64,000 nt of DNA. Origin: Bacteroides fluxus YIT 12057. Its GTDB lineage: Bacteria; Bacteroidota; Bacteroidia; Bacteroidales; Bacteroidaceae. This document shows positions 10,001 through 16,761 of this stretch, piece by piece (within the stretch, counting starts at the first letter, position 1; each line of letters begins with the position of its first letter). Below the pieces are notes generated by a model, which saw nothing but the letters and a program-made list of their open reading frames with translations, ran no database searches and was not told where the DNA came from. Made by a program: the position numbers and the translations under genes. The DNA lies in assembly GCF_000195635.1 (NCBI RefSeq), contig NZ_GL882621.1, positions 1 to 64,000 of the forward strand, given 5' to 3'.

Positions 10001-10277
10001 TGCGGTTTTTCACAGGTACTTCTATGCTTTGCAATCCGATGTACGAGAATACCAGTACATCTTTCAAGGCATCGTTCACTTGGATAGTATACTGTCCGTT
10101 GATGTCGGTCACAGTTCCCGTTCCGCTTACTCCTTTGATGGTTACAGTACCACCAATCACTTCCAGTCCTTCATGGTCTATCACCTTTCCGGTCACCTTC
10201 AGGCTTTGTGCCTGCAACGTACCGATGCTGATGAGTAAAGAGAATGTGATAATTAGAAATTTAAAGTTATAGTTCAT
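7068..10277 (-). CDS. SusC-like TonB-dependent oligosaccharide transporter (PUL 1)
   Basis: A 1069-residue outer-membrane transporter. It has a signal peptide (MNYNFKFLIITFSLLISIGTLQAQ), a carboxypeptidase-D-like repeat domain (about 28-105, VTGKVIDHEGLEVIGGTVTI), a TonB-box region (EEVVVVGYATVKRKDLTGSV), a plug domain (IRVRGGISITQSNEPLYVID) and a beta-barrel ending in RSFIFGINIAY, the aromatic C-terminus expected of barrel proteins. Family role: TonB-driven import of oligosaccharides into the periplasm in complex with SusD. There is a possible -7 box upstream at 10316-10323, and a terminator (10428-10463) separates it from the preceding lyase gene, so SusCD probably forms its own unit. Confidence 0.96.
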   Translation of the reverse strand: MNYNFKFLIITFSLLISIGTLQAQSLKVTGKVIDHEGLEVIGGTVTIKGVSGTGTVTDINGQYTIQVNDALKDVLVFSYIGLQSIEVPVKNRTKIDVTMKADNLLLEEVVVVGYATVKRKDLTGSVASVKSDELLKTPTADATQALAGRLAGVQIIQTDGQPGAEASIRVRGGISITQSNEPLYVIDGFPTEDGMSSLDPADIESIDVLKDASATAIYGARGANGVVLITTKGGKSNDGGKGTVTFDAYVGFRKLANPLKVLNPEEFVLADYERSMYLLNEEGMISWQKRYGSFLEIGENYHNRPGLDWLDETMGRTTWTQNYRAAFSGGNDRTKYSLSYNYNKDEGAMVHSGSDKHNISFNLNSKLNDRLSVNGRITYDQRSIYGAGVAGNGTNDGGSNTDARFNKMAQILQYRPTIGIQGSDQDLLEGEDPVLVDEQGNTMQNPLINAAEEKDDREIRTFQANGGLTFKLMKGLTFRNSTGMRYRAQRRELFYGDQSIMGKRNGIYGSIRNTEEGSFQTSNVLTYEKTFNKKHDLTAQLGQEYVHRWTRYVHTEVSDLPTDDFQLDDIGLGTPSASDSFLNDDDNLLSFFGRVNYDYADKYLFSTTLRADGSSKFSKNNKWGIFPAVSAAWRLGEEEFIKNLNIFSDLKFRIGYGLAGNNRIGSYNSLALFNSILTAMGSSLVPGYASAVIPNDDLKWEANKTFNLGFDFGFLNQRITVSPEFYINRSSNLLLNAKLPLSSGYETMVVNAGETKNIGIDLSINTQNIVTKNFSWNTTLTLSHNKNTVEALTGEQIQLYEAKFGYNSSTHRIAVGESLGQFYGYVTEGLYQVSDFDYDAATKTYTLKEGIAAHRKDVQPGDWKFKNQDGNGVIDANDMTVIGNASPKFYGGLNNNFTYKGFDLSVFFTFSYGNEVLNATKLVTTKVGRENYNALEMMNSHNRWITIDAQGNKVTDPETLTTMNAGKTIASWHDNQQGNMYVHSWAVEDASYLRLSNVTLGYTFPKQMIKKVGLSNIRLYATGSNLFVWTPYTGFDPEVSNMRSPLTPGVDFGAYPRSRSFIFGINIAY

Positions 10278-10315
10278 AAAAACTTTTATTATTAAATTGT
10301 ATGAAAATTCTGCTG

Positions 10316-10323
10316 CAAAGATA
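10316..10323 (-). promoter_or_regulatory. Possible -7 box for the SusC-SusD unit
   Basis: Minus-strand TATCTTTG matches TAnnTTTG, 38 bases before the SusC ATG. No good -33 box is visible, as would suit a promoter that needs the HTCS activator (inference). Confidence 0.45.
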
Positions 10324-10427
10324 AAGAACGGTTCTTTTCCAACCGTTTAAATATGTATTCTTTAGCTGGCATTGCTCTCTCGTTTCCTTAAAAAATGTGC
10401 GAAACAGTTTCGTTTCTGTGTAAAAAC

Positions 10428-10463
10428 AAGCAATGAGAGGGGGATTTTGCCCCTCATTTGCTT
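10428..10463 (-). terminator. Terminator after the lyase gene
   Basis: Bases 10428-10443 and 10450-10463 form a G/C-rich hairpin with a small bulge and short loop. On the minus strand it is followed by gtttttac. It begins 14 bases past the lyase stop codon and divides the lyase unit from SusCD. Confidence 0.65.
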
Positions 10464-10476
10464 CCCTTTTCCCTCT

Positions 10477-12996
10477 CTATTGTTGTACTGATTTTGTCAA
10501 TGCAGGTAGGCAGTCGGTCATTTCTACGGTGTGGTAACTACCATCTGTCTCGTCGTAGAGGAGGGAAGTGGCAGAGCCGTCTGTTCCATAGTCGAAGGTG
10601 GCAGGATGGGCTAGACTGCTCACTTTCAGCAAAACAGGTGCCCTAGCATCCAGTTCGGCTTCAATCACCCAGTCGTCTATCCGAAATGTGTTGCCTTCTT
10701 GGCGGATGACAGAAATGCCTTCTGCCTCGTCCCTCACTTGCATAATGGCAAGCAGGCGGGTGGCATGGCTGTCGGACACTTGTGCCGTACAGTGCCACTG
10801 ATTAGGATAGGCTTCACCGGAGATGGCAGGAGGTATCAGAAAGCGGTCGGTAATGTTCAACGTTATTTTCTCTTTGCAAAAGAGTTGCGTGGCAGCGATG
10901 AATTGCTTTGCTTCGTTGCGGGAATAGATTATCTGTCCGTCCGTATCGGCCTCAAGAGTAGTGGGGCTGTGGAGCAGCCAGTCCCAGCGTACCGGTTCGG
11001 AAGCCTCCAACTCGTCGTAGAGTACGACGATGTCCGGATAGAGCATCAGTACGTGACGGCGGTACTTGGTGAGCGGTGTCTCTCCAAAACCGTTCTCCGG
11101 AGTCTGTGCAATACCTGCTTGGGCAAAATAGTTTATCCACATGGGGTCGTTGCTGATGCCACCGTAAGCCATTGAAGCGTCACCCAAGCAATAGCCGATA
11201 TGACTACCGCCCAGGACACGCGCCACATAACCGTAGCCTTCGGTGGAGTAGGGCTGCCCGATGCCGTTCACCAGAATGGTGTTGTGAGCCCGGCTGTGGC
11301 GGTAGGACATCAAGTTGTGGGCATCGGCAAAGTTCTGGTAGTAACCGCTGCTGCGATACACATCTACTCCCCGGAACAACAGATTGAAGGCATTTTGGCT
11401 GGCTGTGGTGTGGCTACCCGAACCGAAGGTGCTGGAGCGGAACGAAAGGGCGAGGTTATTCTCCGTTTGACCGGGATGGCTGTGCATGGTTACTTCGCCG
11501 ATGTCTTTGTACCATAACAGTTTAGGAGTATTCTCAGGTAAAGCAGTGTCATAGTTGCGGTCGGTACACATGCGGTAGAGGCGTAGTTCGTAATCCTGTT
11601 GTATCAGCGACCGGCATTCTCCGGCATACCAACCGGCATAGCCGTTGCCGGTTTCGCGTGCCAAGTAGTCGGCAAAGGCGGCAGTGAGTCGGTTGGGAGC
11701 ATTACCTTTCTCGCTTTTGTCTCCGAAGCCGTTGTTTTTGGAGTTCGGCGGGAAACTGTATACAAGGGCTTTCCCTGCATTTTGGTACCACGGGTGTTGC
11801 AGGAAATCCTTGCGGGCAATGTAGGAGAGGAGGGCGGGTATATAGGTCAGTGTCTTGACGTTGGCGCTGAAATAGCCGGTGCCGTTATGCCAGATGCCAT
11901 CGCGGTTGAAGCCGGAAGTCGGTGCGCGGGCGGTCCAAAGTTCATAATAATATTCTAGTATGGGCAGTATCTCGGCAGTATAGGCAGGTTTGTCATAGAG
12001 CATGAAGGCGGCTTGGAAGAGAACACGCATGTTCTGCTGCCAGAAGTGGTTGTCGAAGATGTGGTTTTCCTGATAGCCGCAGTTTTCTTTGTAGAAACGA
12101 CGTATCACACGCAACATCAGTTGTTCGGCAGCCGTGCGTTCTGCTTCCGAGAGTCTTTGATGGAGCAGGTCGTAGGCTTTGAGGTGGCAGAGGGCGATGT
12201 TGGTGGCAGTGAAGTTATCAATAAATAGCTGGCTGTCCGTGGGGGGAACGGCGGTCATGACTTTCAGCAGTTGGTGCAGCTTGGAGGCATACTTCTCCTG
12301 CAAGGTCAGATGATAGGCCTGGTAGAGGCAGATAGCGTGTTGTTTGAATTCTTCGGCACGGCTGTAGTCGGGCGTTGTGCTGTAGTCGGCAGACAGGGCG
12401 GTGGCGGCACGTGCCTGCAACTGCCGGTATTCGGGGTGTGAAGCGACCTTGCTCCGCGCTTCGTCGATGCGTCCGTTGAGGAAGCAGTAAAGGCGAGGAT
12501 GGGTGCGAGGGGCGTTTTCGAGGAAGGTGGCGAACGGGGGAGTCAGGAACTCAGGCGTTTCGCTTTTCACTTCGAAGCTGTAGGTCCGGCTCCATTCGCC
12601 GGGGGTGCTGCCGTCGGCAGCGGTGGAACGGAAGCGCCAGTACCAGGTACCGGATTCCAACGGGCGGTGCAGATTGTACATGCACCACTCTTGCGGTGCA
12701 GTGGTAAGGGTTTCGCTACTGTCGAAGTTTTCCGAACGGGAAAGGGCGAATTGCAGCCTTTCGCCGGTCTTCATGGCTTGCGGTACAATGAGGGGAGCGG
12801 GGTTTAGAAACAGCTCATTGTCTGCTTTGGGGTAAGGTTGGGTACGTATCTTGTCCTGATAGGCATCGGGGGATTCTACCGGCGGTTCGGGCGTGGGTGG
12901 CTCCGGTTCGGGCAGTGAATCCGAAGAGCAGGCGCTGCAACACATCAATAGGATGACGAGGCGGAAGAGTGTATGAAGTGGGGAGGAGTGTTTCAT
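10477..12996 (-). CDS. Heparinase II/III-like polysaccharide lyase, lipoprotein (PUL 1)
   Basis: I start this 839-residue protein at the ATG read from 12996, because a lipoprotein signal begins there (MKHSSPLHTLFRLVILLMCC; C20 or C23 would be lipidated). The longer frame from 13065 would add 23 residues encoded partly by a hairpin and would bury the signal. After a Pro/Glu linker comes a DUF4962-like domain (GTWYWRFRSTAADG), then an alpha-helical toroid with NHIFDNHFWQQNMRVLF and DGIWHNGTGYFSANVKTL (candidate catalytic Asn/His/Tyr region), and a C-terminal beta-sandwich with RHSRAHNTILVNGIGQP. Family role: beta-elimination of uronic-acid glycans, here on the cell surface. The exact PL family (PL15- or PL33-like) and substrate are uncertain. 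It is the full-length paralogue of the gene at 1-570. Confidence 0.88.
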   Translation of the reverse strand: MKHSSPLHTLFRLVILLMCCSACSSDSLPEPEPPTPEPPVESPDAYQDKIRTQPYPKADNELFLNPAPLIVPQAMKTGERLQFALSRSENFDSSETLTTAPQEWCMYNLHRPLESGTWYWRFRSTAADGSTPGEWSRTYSFEVKSETPEFLTPPFATFLENAPRTHPRLYCFLNGRIDEARSKVASHPEYRQLQARAATALSADYSTTPDYSRAEEFKQHAICLYQAYHLTLQEKYASKLHQLLKVMTAVPPTDSQLFIDNFTATNIALCHLKAYDLLHQRLSEAERTAAEQLMLRVIRRFYKENCGYQENHIFDNHFWQQNMRVLFQAAFMLYDKPAYTAEILPILEYYYELWTARAPTSGFNRDGIWHNGTGYFSANVKTLTYIPALLSYIARKDFLQHPWYQNAGKALVYSFPPNSKNNGFGDKSEKGNAPNRLTAAFADYLARETGNGYAGWYAGECRSLIQQDYELRLYRMCTDRNYDTALPENTPKLLWYKDIGEVTMHSHPGQTENNLALSFRSSTFGSGSHTTASQNAFNLLFRGVDVYRSSGYYQNFADAHNLMSYRHSRAHNTILVNGIGQPYSTEGYGYVARVLGGSHIGYCLGDASMAYGGISNDPMWINYFAQAGIAQTPENGFGETPLTKYRRHVLMLYPDIVVLYDELEASEPVRWDWLLHSPTTLEADTDGQIIYSRNEAKQFIAATQLFCKEKITLNITDRFLIPPAISGEAYPNQWHCTAQVSDSHATRLLAIMQVRDEAEGISVIRQEGNTFRIDDWVIEAELDARAPVLLKVSSLAHPATFDYGTDGSATSLLYDETDGSYHTVEMTDCLPALTKSVQQ

Positions 12997-13031
12997 GGTG
13001 AGGATGTTATGGGCAATGTTATAAAAGGGAA

Positions 13032-13063
13032 GAAAGGCAAGGCGTGGGGGAGCCTTGCCTTTC
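13032..13063 (-). terminator. Intercistronic hairpin between lipoprotein and lyase genes
   Basis: A perfect 12-bp stem (13032-13043 with 13052-13063) with an 8-base loop sits 36 bases before the lyase start. The minus-strand tract after it (ttccctttta) is only moderately T-rich. No room is left for a new promoter before 12996, so it may be a partial terminator or an RNA-stabilising hairpin rather than a full stop. Confidence 0.5.
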
Positions 13064-13103
13064 AAGATGAATGATTAAGGTCGTTGCTGTTTATTGGGAT
13101 GGG

Positions 13104-14648
13104 TTATTCTCCAAAAATGGTCAAGCAAGGGAATATAAGTGCAGATGTGGTAGCTCCACAAGCTTCCGTCTTACTTACGACTTCATCGTTTTTTTCATAT
13201 AAGACACCGCAAACACTGTTGTACGCATTACCTTCCTTGGGTGTGTATTCAGCTACTGAACTTGACAAACAATAATAGTTTGATGAATAGGCTGCCTTTA
13301 AATTGGCTTTCAAAGTGGCATTGTCTAAACTCAAAGCATCGTTCAACTGTGTCTTGGAAGGGATATACCATGTGCTCAGATTGGCTCCTGTCAATGTCGG
13401 CAGCGTTGCTGAATAATAGGCATTGAGCAATTTAGATTGTTCTGTTGTCAGGTTTCCGCATTTGCCTTTAAGTGCTGTATCGAAAGCGAAACCGCTATAT
13501 GTAGTTTCATCATCAGCTGTGACCTCTAATGTTAAAGAACTAAGGTCTCCTATTACCAAGCGACTGGTTACTTTATCCAGTGAGATGGCATAAGCTTTGG
13601 CTTTCTTGGTATCGGGATAGGTTGAGTTGTCAGCCTTTCCATCAGCCATTGCAAATATCACAGCGACAGCATTTGCAGCATCAGTCACCACTTCACCTGC
13701 CGCATTGATATAGCTGCCTACTTTCATTTCACCGGGTACAACCGGTTCTTCAGGTTCGGTAGAGCCGTCGTTTGTAAACTTGTCATCGAAAGAAATTTCC
13801 ACATCAACCTTGTCGGCAGGAATATTCGGAATATCCATGCTTCCAATCATATTCTCATCGGTTGGAGCAGATGTAGAAGCCGTAAATTTAATAGCAGGTG
13901 CATCTGTAGCATCTCCCTCCTTGTATAGCATGATAGGCAATTCCAGCTTTGTATCAGTCTGGTTGCTGGGAGCAAATACAAAGAAGCTGGTCCATTCTCC
14001 GGTAGTGGCATCGTTCATGGCAATTCTCTCCCGTTTGATGTTTTTAGCGGCAGAGCAGGTTTTGCTCATTATGTTGTATCCATCGGGGACTGAAAACTCT
14101 GCAATTTGTATTTCTTTGCACTCACCAAATGCCTCTTTGTTAGTAGAACCTACCACAATCTTATTGAACGGGCGTTTCAAAACAATACTGGTAGAGCCTC
14201 CTTTGGCCATTTTGCCGCAAAAAGCATCACCGGCTGCTGTAAACATGGTGTTTTTATTGTGGGCAAGAGTAACATTAGGCAGTGCTGCGGTGTTGTAGCA
14301 GTTGTCCTTAGCAATGCTGGTCACATAGTCTGCCCAAAATACAACAGAGTATTCCCCCTCGGGTTCGGTGAACGAGAAATTCACCTTGTCTCCGGTTACT
14401 TCTGTTGTTTGTCTCATTTCTTCGCCCTCAATGGCTGTTCCGTTTTCATCTACTACCTGCATGATGCAACGGCGTGTCATACTTTCTACTTCAGGCATTC
14501 CAGCACGGGTAGTAGCGCTGCCCGGCACACCTACACTGACTGTAATCTTACCATTCTCGCTGTTTTCGGAAATAATTTCCTCCTGGCTGCAAGATGCGAG
14601 CAATATGACAAAAAGAGCCATTACTGAATACAAAAAATTCTTCTTCAT
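13104..14648 (-). CDS. Fimbrillin-like lipoprotein with lectin-like C-terminal region
   Basis: A 514-residue lipoprotein (signal MKKNFLYSVMALFVILLASC, Cys20). The N-terminal half (about 34-280; ITVSVGVPGSATTRA, YSVVFWADYV) has the pattern of the DUF6562/fimbrillin-like lipoproteins and shares YSVVFWADYV-type wording with the next gene upstream (YQLVVWSDYV). A Pro/Glu linker near 290-300 leads to a C-terminal half containing STWYIPSKTQLNDAL, YYCLSSSV and SALIFPCLTIF, the spacing seen in C-type-lectin-like (FISUMP/DUF1566) domains. It is third in an operon with the genes at 14710 and 15758. By analogy it could be a tip adhesin or a surface glycan-binding protein of this PUL. Family resemblance is by eye; function is inference. 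Confidence 0.7.
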   Translation of the reverse strand: MKKNFLYSVMALFVILLASCSQEEIISENSENGKITVSVGVPGSATTRAGMPEVESMTRRCIMQVVDENGTAIEGEEMRQTTEVTGDKVNFSFTEPEGEYSVVFWADYVTSIAKDNCYNTAALPNVTLAHNKNTMFTAAGDAFCGKMAKGGSTSIVLKRPFNKIVVGSTNKEAFGECKEIQIAEFSVPDGYNIMSKTCSAAKNIKRERIAMNDATTGEWTSFFVFAPSNQTDTKLELPIMLYKEGDATDAPAIKFTASTSAPTDENMIGSMDIPNIPADKVDVEISFDDKFTNDGSTEPEEPVVPGEMKVGSYINAAGEVVTDAANAVAVIFAMADGKADNSTYPDTKKAKAYAISLDKVTSRLVIGDLSSLTLEVTADDETTYSGFAFDTALKGKCGNLTTEQSKLLNAYYSATLPTLTGANLSTWYIPSKTQLNDALSLDNATLKANLKAAYSSNYYCLSSSVAEYTPKEGNAYNSVCGVLYEKNDEVVSKTEACGATTSALIFPCLTIFGE

Positions 14649-14709
14649 GATTTTCTTAGATTAAAAGATTGTTATTTATTTTTGTTTTTAGTCCTTGAGT
14701 CGATTGTTC

Positions 14710-15735
14710 TTACAGAGGTTTTATCTCTACATCCAAGTCCACCTCGCCATCAAAATCGGGCTCGAAGCCGACACCGTCATCTGACGATACGGTGAGGAAT
14801 GCACCCTTCACGACACTGTTCTTACTACGTACGCAAGGGATGCGTACCACAGAACCGGCAACGGTCTTGTTCTTGCTATCCACCACCTCTATCTCTACTG
14901 GAATATAGGTAGTCTTTTCTCCTGTCTGCACGAATACATAGTCGAATCCCAGACTCAATTCGCGCGTTCCCGCTTCGGGCAGGCTGAAAGTCTTGGAGTA
15001 TTGCATATAGCGCAACGAGTGTTTGGGAACATCATCCAGCACATTGTAGCCCACAGGCAGATAGTCGTTGTACTTGATACGAGCGGTGAATTTGTCACCG
15101 GTAATCTCGCCCGCAGCCACTTTACGCAAAAAGGAAGCTACGTCGTTTGCCACCAGTTCGTAGCGCGCCACCGGGCGGGCAAGTTCCACTTCTACGCTCA
15201 CCTCGGCATTCCATTGGTTGCTATAAGCGGTCAAATCCAGTGGGACACTGGCGGCAAAAGCATCCTTGTATTCGGTGTTACCGCAGTGCGTGGAACTGAC
15301 GGGAATCAGCGGTACCAGTTCTTCGGTATCATAGATGAAGTCCTCCGTCGGTGCATCTGCTTTCACGTAATCCGACCACACTACCAGTTGGTAGTTGCGT
15401 GCATGAAGTTTCATGTTGACGGGCAGTGATAAGTGGGTGCGGTCGCTCACCTCCTCTACGACAGTCTGACGTGCTACCGGCTGCCGGTTAAGGTATGCCT
15501 CTACAATGAAGCGGTGCAGGTAGCCATCCTTCTCGGCTTCGGCACGTGTAAGGGGACGTTCACCCATGTTTATGTTCACATTCAGGTTGGCAGTCAGCAG
15601 GACCGACGTAGGGTCTACGCCCACTTCGCCATCGGCGGTCAGTTCCGGCTCTTCGTGCAGGGTACATCCTGCCATCAAGCTTGTCAGGACAAGCAGGCCG
15701 GCTGGACGGAACAGTTTCTTCAATATCTTGTTCAT
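14710..15735 (-). CDS. DUF6562 / FimB-Mfa2-like lipoprotein
   Basis: A 341-residue lipoprotein (MNKILKKLFRPAGLLVLTSLMAGC, Cys24). It contains LTANLNVNINMGERPLTRAE followed by domains of the fimbrial anchor type (HARNYQLVVWSDYV, VARYELVANDVASFLRKV). Family knowledge: such proteins are beta-rich surface lipoproteins that anchor or cap fimbriae in Bacteroidales. It starts 22 bases after the DUF3575 gene and precedes a second fimbrillin-like lipoprotein, the arrangement common in Bacteroides fimbrial loci. What is odd is the position inside a PUL between two lyase genes. Role in adhesion or glycan binding is inference. Confidence 0.7.
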   Translation of the reverse strand: MNKILKKLFRPAGLLVLTSLMAGCTLHEEPELTADGEVGVDPTSVLLTANLNVNINMGERPLTRAEAEKDGYLHRFIVEAYLNRQPVARQTVVEEVSDRTHLSLPVNMKLHARNYQLVVWSDYVKADAPTEDFIYDTEELVPLIPVSSTHCGNTEYKDAFAASVPLDLTAYSNQWNAEVSVEVELARPVARYELVANDVASFLRKVAAGEITGDKFTARIKYNDYLPVGYNVLDDVPKHSLRYMQYSKTFSLPEAGTRELSLGFDYVFVQTGEKTTYIPVEIEVVDSKNKTVAGSVVRIPCVRSKNSVVKGAFLTVSSDDGVGFEPDFDGEVDLDVEIKPL

Positions 15736-15757
15736 GGTATATGCTTATTGATAGTTC

Positions 15758-16573
15758 TTAAAAACGATAGACCAGCGAAGCTCCCAGGCGGGTGATGCCC
15801 CAATAGTGGCGGACGCGCGTATCCAGGCATGCTCCGTTGTCTATATTATAATAGGTGTTGTACTTCATGTTGGCATAGCCCAGTCCGAGGCTGAACTCTG
15901 CTCCCCAGTGTTCGCTCAAGGGCAGCTTGTAACCGTAGCTCAGTCCGGCTCCCAACAAGGGGCGTTCCGTATCCTGATAACGTGTATCGTTCCACTTCAC
16001 GTTGAACCATGCCACGTGGGCATGCAGTCCGAAGTAGTGTCCGTATCCCGTTTCCCGACCCATCCACCAACGTGCTTCCGGCTGGATGGCTACGGTGCGG
16101 ATGCCGTGTTCCTGCTCGTAGTCCCACAAGCTCCAGATGACAGGCAACTCCACGCTGACCTTCGGTGCTACTTGTATTTCCAACCCCAGATTCATCAGTG
16201 CCAATGCGTCGTAGGCCACGTTAGTCTTCAGTGCTACATAGCGTCCGTTCAGGCTCTCCTTGCTTCCACGCTTATTGCCTCGCTTCAAGGATGCCTTGGC
16301 GTTTTTGCCGCCTTGTCTGGCCTTAGCTGTTTTATTGTTGTTATTCTTTGTGTTTTTCTCCTCCGGCTTTGCCTTGGCTGTTTTTGAGGCACCACCTTTG
16401 GTATTTCCTACAAAGACTGTTGTCTGCTCCGGCTTTGCCGAAGTCTGTACTTTGGGTTTTGCCGGAGTCTGTGCCAGCAGGGTGGTCGAAACCATCAGTC
16501 CGGCAACTGCCGTCAATGTACATTTTGGAAATCTGATATGTATCATACGTCGTTTGGTATCTCCTGTTTTCAT
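15758..16573 (-). CDS. DUF3575 outer-membrane-type protein
   Basis: A 271-residue protein. A signal region (MIHIRFPKCTLTAVAGLMVS, second possible start at Met10) is followed by a highly basic, Lys/Asn/Gly-rich segment (about 38-100, with KNTKNNNNKTAKARQGGKNA). The DUF3575 domain follows from about 105 (RYVALKTNVAYDALALMNLG) and ends with GASLVYRF, a C-terminal aromatic typical of small beta-barrels. DUF3575 proteins usually open Bacteroides fimbrial operons and are thought to sit in the outer membrane; their exact job is unknown. It is first of three genes (22 and 61 bases apart). The basic low-complexity linker is unusual and could bind peptidoglycan or other polyanions (inference). Confidence 0.75.
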   Translation of the reverse strand: MKTGDTKRRMIHIRFPKCTLTAVAGLMVSTTLLAQTPAKPKVQTSAKPEQTTVFVGNTKGGASKTAKAKPEEKNTKNNNNKTAKARQGGKNAKASLKRGNKRGSKESLNGRYVALKTNVAYDALALMNLGLEIQVAPKVSVELPVIWSLWDYEQEHGIRTVAIQPEARWWMGRETGYGHYFGLHAHVAWFNVKWNDTRYQDTERPLLGAGLSYGYKLPLSEHWGAEFSLGLGYANMKYNTYYNIDNGACLDTRVRHYWGITRLGASLVYRF

Positions 16574-16623
16574 GATATTCCGATTGTTCGGTTTCTTGTA
16601 TTTTTTTTCGTATTTCCCGGTAA

Positions 16624-16631
16624 CAAATGTA
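16624..16631 (-). promoter_or_regulatory. Possible -7 box for the fimbria-like operon
   Basis: Minus-strand TACATTTG matches TAnnTTTG, 50 bases before the DUF3575 start. No clear -33 element. Confidence 0.35.
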
Positions 16632-16761
16632 ATAGTTAACTGCTCTCGGATATTTCACCCACGTTGTTTCTTCTGTCAGGACTGTTGAAATTATCTTTAT
16701 TTTCGTGTATATAACTTTTAAAACTGTCCAATTAAGAAGATTACAACGTGGTCGGTGTTAC

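Noticed and set aside
12997-13065. Longer start for the lyase at 10477
   Set aside because: Its first codons lie in the intercistronic hairpin and the lipoprotein signal starts at 12996.
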